In this document: positions 6,162-12,693 of the stretch, piece by piece | Layout: every line of letters begins with the position of its first letter | How positions within the stretch are numbered: position 1 is the first letter of the stretch | Source: SW-6-46-9 sp964452185 | GTDB taxonomy: Bacteria; Patescibacteriota; Minisyncoccia; Phycocordibacterales; SW-6-46-9 | DNA: 15,828 nt | Direction of reading: 5' to 3' | NCBI GenBank assembly: GCA_964452185.1 | Contig: CAYVKO010000014.1 | Coordinates: 1 to 15,828, forward strand | The notes under the pieces: generated by a model | Seen by the model: only the letters and a program-made list of their open reading frames with translations | Database searches by the model: none | Told to the model about the DNA's origin: nothing | Translations under genes and position numbers: made by a program

Positions 6162-8099
6162 CTACTCCTCTTCTTCATCAACCGTAAGCATTTCCCGGAG
6201 TTGATCTTCAGGAATTTCGTTTGGAGTATCTTGGGTTTCGGCCGTACCTTCTTCCGACTCGTCTTGATCTTTGGTTGATTGTTCTCCTTGCGGATTACCG
6301 GTTGTTTTCTGCGCTTTTGCTTTTTGTTTTTCTTCGCCTTCACTCTTTTCGTTTTCGTCTTCGTTTTCACTACTTTCCCCTCCAGAAAGGTTGCTGCTTT
6401 CTTCTGTACTTACACTGGAAAGTGCGGCCTTCAGCTTCATCCGGCTTGCTTTTGATGCACTTTTCTCATCTTCCTCCTTGCTGTTGTTCTTTTTGCTTTC
6501 AAGATCGGACAGCGATACCTTTTCATCTTTTTGCTTGTCCTTTTTTGACTGCTTGTTTTTGCCTTTCTTTTTTGATTGGTCTTTATCGTCACTCTCCTTT
6601 TTTTGCTTTTTATTTTTGTTTTTAGATTTTTTCTTATTCTTTTGCTTATTTTTCTTGGACTTTTTGTTGCTTTTGTTACCACCTTTATTCTTCTTATTGT
6701 TGTTTTTCTTCGCCTCGCGTTGTTTTCGCTGCTTTTCTGCCATGGCTTTCGCTTCAGCATCGTCAATGATTCCGTATGTGGAGTCGTGCCACTTCTCTAT
6801 TTCCGCCTCGACCTCTTCTCGAGGACGGCCGTACGTTTCTCGTGAGTGCTTACGTATCTCTTCGCGGTAGGACGGCCCTTCCTGTGGTAGTGGCGGTAGT
6901 GTCCGGGCCGAGAACGGCTTCGAGGAAACGCCGTTTATCATGAGCTTAAGGTAAATCTGAGCGAACCCAAGATTTACGAGATCCTCTGCATCAAACTCCG
7001 GCTGGAATTCTTTTTCCAGCACCTCAGCGTCAAAAGCACCGACTCGAAATGTAACCATGGTGCCGACGTTTCCGAATACAGCATTTCTAACATCTTCGGT
7101 CATCTGCTCAATGTACTGGTGAGCTATTATCAAGTTAAGCTTATACTTACGAGCTTCAGAAAGAATGCCGGCAAACGACTCGTTCGCAAAAGACTGGAAC
7201 TCATCAACGTAAAAGTAGAACTGCGGCAAAGCATTCAGGTCTCCGCCGTTGGTTCCTGTATTAGCCCGACCCATAGCTGCTAAGTACATCTTGGTGATAA
7301 GCATGGAACCAATCAGCCGAGCATTATCCTCACCAACTTGCCCCTTGGACAGGTTGATCAACATGATCTTTTGGTTATCCATCATCTCACGAACATTGAA
7401 ACTGGACTCTGTTTGGCCAACGATGTTTCGAACCTGCGGATTGGACACGAACTGACCTACCTTGTTTTGAATTGCTGAAGCGGCCTTGCGAGCAAAGTTT
7501 CTGTCATACTCCGCGTACTCATCCTCCCAAAAGGAACGTACGGATACATCTGAAATATTGGCTACAACCCGCTTGCGATACGCCTTATCGGCAAACATGC
7601 GGTTGACTCCAAGGATTGTGGCATCCGGATATTCTAAAAGTGCTAAGAGTGCATTATTTAAAAGATACTCCATCCGACCCGACCACATGTCGACCCAAAT
7701 CTTCTTGAACGCAGACAGAAGACCGTCGGCTACCAGATGACGCCTATCCGAACCAACATCCTCCATTACGTTAAAGGATATCGGGTGATCAAGATCAAAC
7801 GGTGCAAAGTACATCACATCATCAATCCGGTCTTTAGGTACCTGATCAAGCAAACTGTCTGCCACCTCACCGTGCGGGTCGATGAATGCCAGGCCGTTTC
7901 CGTTCCGCAGATCCTGAATTGCCATATTCTCCAGAAGGGTTGTCTTACCCATTCCGGTCTTACCAATGACATACATGTGACGAGTGCGATCCTCACGCTT
8001 AATACCGAACTTAATATCTCTGTTGCGATAATCAGACTCGGCAAAGTACGTGATGTCGTTGTCTCCGTTTTGATTGTCTGGTAAGTTTGGGGCTGCCAT
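6162..8099 (-). CDS. VirD4/TraG-like (type IV secretion, conjugative-transfer type) ATPase with charged C-terminal tail
   Basis: The 645-residue product has a P-loop ATPase core at about 15-410. Walker A is GKTGMGKT (46-53), FIDPHGEVAD (72-81) follows as in VirD4/TraG and HerA-like ATPases, Walker B is FYFYVDEFQSF with D299 and E300, and LIIAHQYIEQM (323-333) is the usual sensor segment. There is no N-terminal membrane segment, so it is a soluble form, as is common in Patescibacteria where it is annotated as a type IV secretory/conjugative DNA transfer protein. Residues 447-645 are a low-complexity tail: first very Lys/Asn-rich (about 460-525), then acidic, ending DEEEE. It is likely to power DNA or protein movement at the membrane or to pump DNA. 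An in-frame TAA just upstream fixes ATG 8099 as the first possible start. A strong GGAGGAG lies 20 bases before it, too far for normal use. Confidence 0.88.
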   Translation of the reverse strand: MAAPNLPDNQNGDNDITYFAESDYRNRDIKFGIKREDRTRHMYVIGKTGMGKTTLLENMAIQDLRNGNGLAFIDPHGEVADSLLDQVPKDRIDDVMYFAPFDLDHPISFNVMEDVGSDRRHLVADGLLSAFKKIWVDMWSGRMEYLLNNALLALLEYPDATILGVNRMFADKAYRKRVVANISDVSVRSFWEDEYAEYDRNFARKAASAIQNKVGQFVSNPQVRNIVGQTESSFNVREMMDNQKIMLINLSKGQVGEDNARLIGSMLITKMYLAAMGRANTGTNGGDLNALPQFYFYVDEFQSFANESFAGILSEARKYKLNLIIAHQYIEQMTEDVRNAVFGNVGTMVTFRVGAFDAEVLEKEFQPEFDAEDLVNLGFAQIYLKLMINGVSSKPFSARTLPPLPQEGPSYREEIRKHSRETYGRPREEVEAEIEKWHDSTYGIIDDAEAKAMAEKQRKQREAKKNNNKKNKGGNKSNKKSKKNKQKNKKKSKNKNKKQKKESDDKDQSKKKGKNKQSKKDKQKDEKVSLSDLESKKNNSKEEDEKSASKASRMKLKAALSSVSTEESSNLSGGESSENEDENEKSEGEEKQKAKAQKTTGNPQGEQSTKDQDESEEGTAETQDTPNEIPEDQLREMLTVDEEEE

Positions 8100-8119
8100 A
8101 AATTTTTAAAATACATTAA

Positions 8120-8126
8120 CTCCTCC
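8120..8126 (-). promoter_or_regulatory. displaced Shine-Dalgarno GGAGGAG before the ATPase gene
   Basis: GGAGGAG is the strongest Shine-Dalgarno match seen in the window. It stands 20 bases before the ATPase ATG (8099) but only 3 bases before an out-of-frame ATG at 8116. The normal distance is about 5-9 bases. It may be chance, a standby site, or the start of a short overlapping frame. Confidence 0.35.
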
Positions 8127-8134
8127 ATGAAAGC

Positions 8135-8166
8135 GGCAGGCTGGCGATTGGTTTAATGTACCTGCC
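8135..8166. repeat. inverted repeat in the leader of the ATPase gene
   Basis: GGCAGG at 8135-8140 and CCTGCC at 8161-8166 are perfect 6-base inverted arms with 20 bases between them. The dyad sits between the small membrane gene stop (8171) and GGAGGAG. No T-run follows on the minus strand, so it is not a standard terminator. It may fold in mRNA or bind a regulator; it could also be chance. Confidence 0.3.
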
Positions 8167-8170
8167 AAAG

Positions 8171-8488
8171 TTATTTTTTATAGCGATTACGTTTCTCTTC
8201 CCAGGCATCCATGGCAATGTAACGATCGCTTTCTGCTGATTCGATATCCACCGGCGGACGATCGTTTTTGTCTGGTGTACTCTGCTTCTTGTCTTCAGGC
8301 GTATCAGAATCAGAAGAGGACGAGCCGGAATCAGACCTCTGTTCTTGCGGTGAAGAATTATAAATAATTACAAAAATACTGCCAGCTGCTATTACTGCGA
8401 GTGTGCGCCCAAGCCAATCCGGGATGGCTAAAAACGGCAGGACAGCAACGAAGATTACAAGCATCATTGCTGTCTTACGCCAAATCAT
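8171..8488 (-). CDS. small two-helix membrane protein with charged C-terminal tail, unknown function
   Basis: The product has 105 residues. A hydrophobic hairpin fills the N-terminus: helix one about 7-22 (MMLVIFVAVLPFLAIP), a short turn DWLGR, and helix two about 28-43 (TLAVIAAGSIFVIIY). The rest is polar: a Ser/Asp-rich stretch (SGSSSSDSDTPEDKK), a Pro-containing linker, and a short charged end DAWEEKRNRYKK. No family is recognised. It is 71 bases upstream of the soluble VirD4-like ATPase in the same direction, so it could be the membrane partner that such an ATPase lacks; this is inference from position. A perfect extended -10 (TGG TATAAT) lies 10 bases before the ATG, leaving a leader of only about 4 bases. 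Confidence 0.75.
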   Translation of the reverse strand: MIWRKTAMMLVIFVAVLPFLAIPDWLGRTLAVIAAGSIFVIIYNSSPQEQRSDSGSSSSDSDTPEDKKQSTPDKNDRPPVDIESAESDRYIAMDAWEEKRNRYKK

Positions 8489-8498
8489 AACTGCGTTG

Positions 8499-8507
8499 AT
8501 TATACCA
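8499..8507 (-). promoter_or_regulatory. extended -10 promoter with almost no leader, small membrane gene
   Basis: TGG TATAAT (8507-8499) is a full consensus -10 with the TGn extension. Its 3' end is 10 bases before the ATG at 8488, so the start site near 8492 leaves about 4 leader bases. No clear -35 is seen, as expected for an extended -10. Confidence 0.65.
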
Positions 8508-8538
8508 AAGAATAATCATCTCTTTAGAGTATTTACCG

Positions 8539-9234
8539 TTACTGACCAGCACCGACCACCAACACGAACTCTCCGCGTACTTTATCTTCATTACTTTCGA
8601 AGTAATCTTTCACCTCTTTGCTTGTTCCGGTAACCACACTTTCGTGCTTTTTAGTTAACTCCCGGCATACCACTACCGTCCGGTCTGGAGACAACGTATC
8701 CGCCAGTGATTCAAGAGTTTTTTCAAACCGATGCGGAGACTCGAAGAAAACAGCAGTCTCTTTGGTTTCTTTAAGTTCAGCAAAGAAAGTCTCTCTTCCT
8801 TTCTTTCGAGGTACAAACCCGAGAAAAGAAAATGCGTGTGCCGGAAGCCCAGAAACCGACAGGGCTGCAGTTACTGACGACGGACCAGGAACCGCAACAA
8901 CTTCCACACCAGCCGACCGAGCTGCTTGCACCAACCGCATCCCTGGATCGGAAATAGCCGGAGTACCGGCGTCAGAAACTAACGCTACATCTTCACCATT
9001 CTTTAACTTTTTTACTATGTTTTCTTGTTTCTTGTCTGATGAGTGGCCGTGGTAACTTTCCGTCTGTGTATGAATATCAAAATGCGATAACAATTTCCTG
9101 GTATGGCGTGTATCCTCACACGCTACCAAGCCGGCTTTGGATAGCACCTCTTGGCCACGCTCTGAAAAATCGCCAAGATTACCTATAGGGGTTGCTACTA
9201 CAAATAACGTGCCCATTGTAGAGTCAGTTGACAT
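8539..9234 (-). CDS. rsmI: 16S rRNA (cytidine-1402 2'-O)-methyltransferase RsmI
   Basis: This enzyme uses S-adenosylmethionine to methylate the ribose 2'-OH of C1402 in the 16S rRNA decoding centre. The tetrapyrrole-methylase fold is clear: VVATPIGNLGD near the start, ACEDTRHTRKLL, the SAM-loop DAGTPAISDPG, VPGPSSVTAALSVSGLP, and FLGFVPRKKGR, with FFESPHR later. It has 231 residues, about 50 fewer than the E. coli protein, lacking most of the C-terminal extension. The longest frame opens with GTG at 9237, but I prefer ATG 9234. The promoter at 9242-9269 puts the RNA start at about 9234-9236, so the ATG would be leaderless. ATG 9216, just before GTLFVVATP, is the other option. It is divergent from the plus-strand gene at 9311 and shares the short region between. 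Confidence 0.95.
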   Translation of the reverse strand: MSTDSTMGTLFVVATPIGNLGDFSERGQEVLSKAGLVACEDTRHTRKLLSHFDIHTQTESYHGHSSDKKQENIVKKLKNGEDVALVSDAGTPAISDPGMRLVQAARSAGVEVVAVPGPSSVTAALSVSGLPAHAFSFLGFVPRKKGRETFFAELKETKETAVFFESPHRFEKTLESLADTLSPDRTVVVCRELTKKHESVVTGTSKEVKDYFESNEDKVRGEFVLVVGAGQ

Positions 9235-9241
9235 CACGTAA

Positions 9242-9269
9242 ATAGTAAAGTATTTTCAACACAGGTCAA
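9242..9269 (-). promoter_or_regulatory. promoter giving a leaderless rsmI transcript
   Basis: The minus strand has -35 TTGACC (9269-9264, 5/6), a 16-base spacer and -10 TACTAT (9247-9242, 4/6). The -10 ends 7 bases before the ATG at 9234, so the RNA start falls on or next to that codon. Confidence 0.55.
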
Positions 9270-9295
9270 CGTTTTTTCACACGCTTCTCCTGCCT

Positions 9296-9303
9296 GCTAT
9301 GCT
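9296..9303 (+). promoter_or_regulatory. possible extended -10 for the plus-strand basic protein gene
   Basis: TGC TATGCT (TGn plus a 4/6 hexamer at 9298-9303) is followed by 7 bases and the ATG at 9311. This fits a leaderless start and overlaps the earlier ATG at 9299. The hexamer is weak and no -35 is evident. Confidence 0.3.
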
Positions 9304-9310
9304 TACAAAA

Positions 9311-9754
9311 ATGATCAACAGAGGCCGAAAGCTGCGGTTGGCTGTGACTGGATCTTTCCGAATTTCCAGTATTCACTTTGCAAACAAGCCGGTACACCTT
9401 CCTCCTCCACCAGAAAGCTTTCCGCATCTCTGGAAGCTTGATGCGCAGTTTCTGGAATGGAAACTTATCGGACCACGTCCGAATAACCCGCGCGTACGAG
9501 TTAGATTTGAAGACTGGAAGCGAAACCGTTTCCGGTGCAGACGTGCTCTTCGCGTAGCCGAACAAATATTCTTGACCTACGCAAAAGCGTCAGTGAATCG
9601 CCCCGAAGTGATTGCGACCGACCGGTGGATCATCCCAGCCATCAACCGAGTGCGAGATTACCCCAGCGAGTACGGCCTGGAAAGAAAGCTTACCAGGCCC
9701 GAAGAGGAACACCTAAAGACACTGCTTGAGCACCTGTTTGTCTCAAAAGAGTAA
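9311..9754 (+). CDS. basic protein of unknown function, the only plus-strand gene
   Basis: This frame gives 147 residues from ATG 9311, or 151 from ATG 9299. I prefer 9311 because a TGC TATGCT -10-like element overlaps the upstream ATG and ends 7 bases before 9311. The protein is rich in Arg and aromatic residues, unlike the acidic proteins around it. It has a PPPP run in its first third, then a basic stretch RVRVRFEDWKRNRFRCRRALR that could bind nucleic acid. A conserved-looking NRPEVIATDRWIIPAINRVR and a helical end HLKTLLEHLF follow. No signal peptide, membrane helix or known family is seen. It is convergent with murC and divergent from rsmI. A strong plus-strand terminator sits 24 bases after the stop, which is the best evidence that the gene is real. 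Function unknown. Confidence 0.65.
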   Translation: MINRGRKLRLAVTGSFRISSIHFANKPVHLPPPPESFPHLWKLDAQFLEWKLIGPRPNNPRVRVRFEDWKRNRFRCRRALRVAEQIFLTYAKASVNRPEVIATDRWIIPAINRVRDYPSEYGLERKLTRPEEEHLKTLLEHLFVSKE

Positions 9755-9766
9755 ATAGTGCTCAAG
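9725..9766. repeat. 9-base perfect inverted repeat spanning the stop codon of the plus-strand gene
   Basis: CTTGAGCAC (9725-9733) and GTGCTCAAG (9758-9766) are exact inverted copies with 24 bases between them, and the TAA (9752-9754) lies inside the loop. No T-run follows, so it is not itself a terminator. It precedes the terminator at 9779 and may fold the 3' end of the mRNA or mark a binding site. Confidence 0.6.
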
Positions 9767-9778
9767 TAAACACAGTAA

Positions 9779-9810
9779 CCCTACCGCCTGTCTGGTGGTA
9801 GGGATTTTTT
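9779..9810 (+). terminator. intrinsic terminator of the plus-strand gene
   Basis: CCCTACC (9779-9785) pairs exactly with GGTAGGG (9797-9803). Three more pairs inside (GCC with GGT, one G-U) make a 10-bp stem on a 5-base loop. ATTTTTTAT follows. On the minus strand the hairpin lacks a T-run, so it serves the plus-strand gene rather than murC. Confidence 0.92.
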
Positions 9811-9832
9811 ATATTTAAACAATTCGTTTTAC

Positions 9833-11155
9833 TTACTTCCGCGTAGCAACTGCCTCTTTGGTGAGTTCATCAGCTACTTTGTATACATCGCCAGCACCTT
9901 GCGTCACGATCACACTAAGATCATTGGAGGTTTGAAGCGCTGCATCTGTAGCAGACTGAAAATCTTCTACCGTGCGAGCATTCACTCCTTCTTTTGTCAG
10001 TGTTTCGACCAAAGACTCAGAGGAAATGCTTGGATCCGGTGTTTCTCGAGATGCATATATTGGCAAAACCAGCACTTCGTCCGCCGGCACAAAGCTTTCG
10101 GGAAATTCATCGAGCAGTAGCTTGGTACGACTGTACAAGTGCGGCTGAAAAATGACCACCAGCTTTTTGTCGGGGTGTTCTTCTTTTAAGGTTTTGATAT
10201 TTGCTGCAATCTCACTCGGGTGGTGACCATAGTCGTCATAAACGATAGCACCGGAAGTGGTCTTTCCGCGGTTATCATAACGACGCCAGGTTCCGGAAAA
10301 CTTTTTGACTGCGGTTTTTGCCACCTCGTCTTTTACATTGAGCTGTGCAGACGCCGTAACAGCCGCTTTGGCATTACTCTTATTGTGCGCTCCCGGCAAA
10401 GAAAGCGTATCCGGAACTTGTGTGCTAGAAAATTCAATTACCGATGAGTCTAGATTTTCAACTACCGGAAGTACAGATTCTTCGTTTGGGTCACAAACCA
10501 CTGCTCCGTCTTGGGGCACCTTCTCTGCAAGTGTAGTAAACGCCTCCTGCACATCGTCCATCCCGTCAAAGTAATCAAGATGGTCAGTATCAATATTAGT
10601 AACTACCAGCACATCCGGAGACAAATGTAAGAAGGACCGCTTGTATTCGCACGCCTCCACCACAAACAAATCATCGTCTCCAGGGATGAAGTTCGACTTT
10701 GCATCTTTTAGAAAACTGCCAACAATTACAGTCGGGTCTTTGTCGCTTACTTCCAGAATCTCAGCAAGCATAGCAGTAGTCGTCGTCTTCCCGTGCGTGC
10801 CGGAAACTGCCACCGTAAACATATTCTCCGATATAAGACCCAGTGCTTCGGGATACGTCATGGTCGGCACGTCTTCCTCTTGCGCCCTTACCAATTCCGG
10901 ATTATCTGCCGGCACAGCGATAGAACGAATTACCAGATCGGTATCCGGATCCAGATTTGAATCGTGATGGCCGACCGTAACATCAATCCCTTCTTCAGCA
11001 AGCCCTTCAAGAACGGGTGACTCAGACGCGTCGGAACCGCTTACCGCTTTACCCTCATGGGCAAAGTAACGAGCGATTGCCGAAACACCGATACCGCCGA
11101 TTCCGATGCAGTGAACTTTCGATACGTCTTCAAATTCTACAGCTGTTTTACTCAT
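9833..11155 (-). CDS. murC: UDP-N-acetylmuramate--L-alanine ligase MurC
   Basis: MurC joins L-Ala to UDP-MurNAc using ATP, the first step of the cytoplasmic stem-peptide pathway. The 440-residue protein has the UDP-binding glycine loop CIGIGGIGVSAIAR (16-29), the ATP loop SGTHGKTTTT (118-127), VTNIDTDHLDYF in the central domain, a FSGTWRRYD segment, DDYGHHPSEI, FQPHLYSRT and the late QGAGDVY. All three Mur ligase domains are present; length is slightly under the common 450-490. It is strongly acidic. murD lies 80 bases upstream and ends in a terminator, so murC probably has its own promoter. A weak -10 (TACATT, 11167-11162) ends 6 bases before ATG 11155, the same spacing as at alr. No Shine-Dalgarno is seen. 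Confidence 0.96.
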   Translation of the reverse strand: MSKTAVEFEDVSKVHCIGIGGIGVSAIARYFAHEGKAVSGSDASESPVLEGLAEEGIDVTVGHHDSNLDPDTDLVIRSIAVPADNPELVRAQEEDVPTMTYPEALGLISENMFTVAVSGTHGKTTTTAMLAEILEVSDKDPTVIVGSFLKDAKSNFIPGDDDLFVVEACEYKRSFLHLSPDVLVVTNIDTDHLDYFDGMDDVQEAFTTLAEKVPQDGAVVCDPNEESVLPVVENLDSSVIEFSSTQVPDTLSLPGAHNKSNAKAAVTASAQLNVKDEVAKTAVKKFSGTWRRYDNRGKTTSGAIVYDDYGHHPSEIAANIKTLKEEHPDKKLVVIFQPHLYSRTKLLLDEFPESFVPADEVLVLPIYASRETPDPSISSESLVETLTKEGVNARTVEDFQSATDAALQTSNDLSVIVTQGAGDVYKVADELTKEAVATRK

Positions 11156-11191
11156 GGATGTAATGTACTCGTAAGTTTATCAAGACAAGTG

Positions 11192-11216
11192 AAAAAAGCA
11201 GACTTCTTTTGCCTGC
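11192..11216 (-). terminator. intrinsic terminator of murD
   Basis: The minus strand reads GCAGGC (11216-11211), loop AAAAGAA, GTCTGC (11203-11198), then six T (11197-11192). The stem is 6 bp with one G-U pair. It lies about 20 bases after the murD stop and 36 before the murC ATG, so it would separate the two mur genes. Confidence 0.72.
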
Positions 11217-11235
11217 CAGGTTGTTGTAATAAGTG

Positions 11236-12609
11236 TTAACGTTTTAGTTCTTCTACCGCCTCCAGAAACGCTTCTTCCCGTTCGTATTCGTTGGCAAACT
11301 GATCAAAGGAAGCAAAGGCTGGCGAGAAAAGAATGTAATCCTGCGGTGAGGACATTGAAAGCGCCATATCCAGTGCTTCTTTTATAGACTCTGTTTCATC
11401 AATATTAATTCGCTCATCTCCGTACAGCTTAAAACGGATCTCATCTGTACCGCTTCCGGGAATAAGGACAACATTCTCAACATGACGCTTTATGGCTCGC
11501 TCAAGATCCATCGTGTCCAACCCTTTATCACTACCGCCGGCAACAAGTGTTAGACTCTGGTCTTCATCCAGTTCATCCGAAAGCGCCTTGATGGCCGCAA
11601 CTGTAGCCTCGGGAGTAGTAGCATTATTATCATTATAAATCGAGCGACGGAGAATCTTTCTGACGTACTCTAACCGACCCGGAAGTGGCTTGAACTCTTT
11701 TACTGCCTTTTTGCTGACACTGGAATCAATACCCAGAAGATCAGCAAACTGCACAGCAATCGCCACATTCATCCAGTTGTGCTCACCTTTAAGCTGTGTT
11801 TCGTATCCGTCCAAAAGAATTTTCGGCTTGGCCATTGCCATAGTACCGGGAATCTTTTCGTGTGCTTCTTCTCCGAAGTGTTCCTGAATAGCCTTGAAGC
11901 TATTTTCTGAGGTAATTAGATAATCGTCCGTTGTTTGGTGCAGGAAAATATTGGCCTTATCCAGGAAGTAATCTTCTTGGCTGTCGTAGTAGTCTTGGTG
12001 ATCGTGCATGAAGTTGGTGAACACACCATAACCAGGGCTAATCTCCGCCTCTCCAAACCCTTGCAATTGCCATGAGTCAAGTTCAAGCACCGCAAAATCA
12101 TCAGGTTCGACCTCGTCCAGCAGCGGAAGTGTCGCCTGCCCTTTAACATTGCCACCAAGATGTACCGTTTCGTTGGCTTCGTCGAGAATATCGTGAATCA
12201 AATGTGTAACTGTCGACTTACCGCGAGTTCCGGTTACCCCTACGATATCTACCGACTCAGGTGCCAACTTAGCAAACAGTGACGCATCCATCTCTACCGG
12301 TATATCTTCATCATGGGCTCGCTGTATGTATTTTGAGTCTTTGGGTACGCCGGCGGCCTTGATGACCATGTCCCGACCTTCAAACTCACTCAATCGATGT
12401 CGGCCAAGTACGTACTCTATATCATCGTAATCAGAAAGTTCTTCCAGTGACGGTTCCAGCTCATCTTCGTCTTTAAGGTCAGTAACTATAATGTCTGCAC
12501 CACACTCAGCCAAAAACTTCGTCACGTTCACTCCCCGGCCAAGCAAGCCCAGACCCATAACCGTAATTTTCTTGTCTTTAAAGTTATCGATGTATTCTTC
12601 TTTTTTCAT
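11236..12609 (-). CDS. murD: UDP-N-acetylmuramoyl-L-alanine--D-glutamate ligase MurD
   Basis: MurD adds D-Glu to UDP-MurNAc-L-Ala using ATP. The 457-residue protein has a Rossmann-like start (ITVMGLGLLGRGVN, 15-28), the ATP loop GVTGTRGKST (124-133), and ELDSWQLQGF, the counterpart of the ELSSFQL segment of MurD. It continues with FTNFMHDHQDYY, GEHNWMN, the C-terminal domain entry LPGRLEYV, YNDNNATTPEATVAAI, LVAGGSDKG and the closing LFSPAFASFDQF. The last four are diagnostic for MurD over MurC, MurE and MurF. Twice as many acidic as basic residues were counted. It lies 84 bases downstream of alr with no terminator between, so the two may be cotranscribed; its own terminator (11192-11216) ends the unit. 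No Shine-Dalgarno precedes the ATG. Confidence 0.96.
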   Translation of the reverse strand: MKKEEYIDNFKDKKITVMGLGLLGRGVNVTKFLAECGADIIVTDLKDEDELEPSLEELSDYDDIEYVLGRHRLSEFEGRDMVIKAAGVPKDSKYIQRAHDEDIPVEMDASLFAKLAPESVDIVGVTGTRGKSTVTHLIHDILDEANETVHLGGNVKGQATLPLLDEVEPDDFAVLELDSWQLQGFGEAEISPGYGVFTNFMHDHQDYYDSQEDYFLDKANIFLHQTTDDYLITSENSFKAIQEHFGEEAHEKIPGTMAMAKPKILLDGYETQLKGEHNWMNVAIAVQFADLLGIDSSVSKKAVKEFKPLPGRLEYVRKILRRSIYNDNNATTPEATVAAIKALSDELDEDQSLTLVAGGSDKGLDTMDLERAIKRHVENVVLIPGSGTDEIRFKLYGDERINIDETESIKEALDMALSMSSPQDYILFSPAFASFDQFANEYEREEAFLEAVEELKR

Positions 12610-12693
12610 GAGTATTTAAGGTTAATCTCTCTACCGCTCAATAAGATTTTGACCACTCATCCATCTGCACAACAACGCTACGATTGGCTTGAA

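Noticed and set aside
6271..6870. Long plus-strand open frame of 199 codons rich in Phe, Leu and Ser
   Set aside because: It is the antisense of the Lys/Glu-rich ATPase tail; AAA/AAG/GAA codons read backwards give Phe, Leu and Ser and no stops. No promoter or terminator fits it.
7814..8128. Minus-strand frame overlapping the start of the ATPase gene, preceded by GGAGGAG
   Set aside because: It lies wholly out of frame over the conserved Walker A region, and its sequence has no domain character. Kept only as a question about the ribosome site.
9266..9565. Minus-strand frame of 99 codons opposite the basic protein gene
   Set aside because: Shorter than the plus-strand frame and with no terminator in its direction; the plus-strand frame has a strong terminator after its stop.
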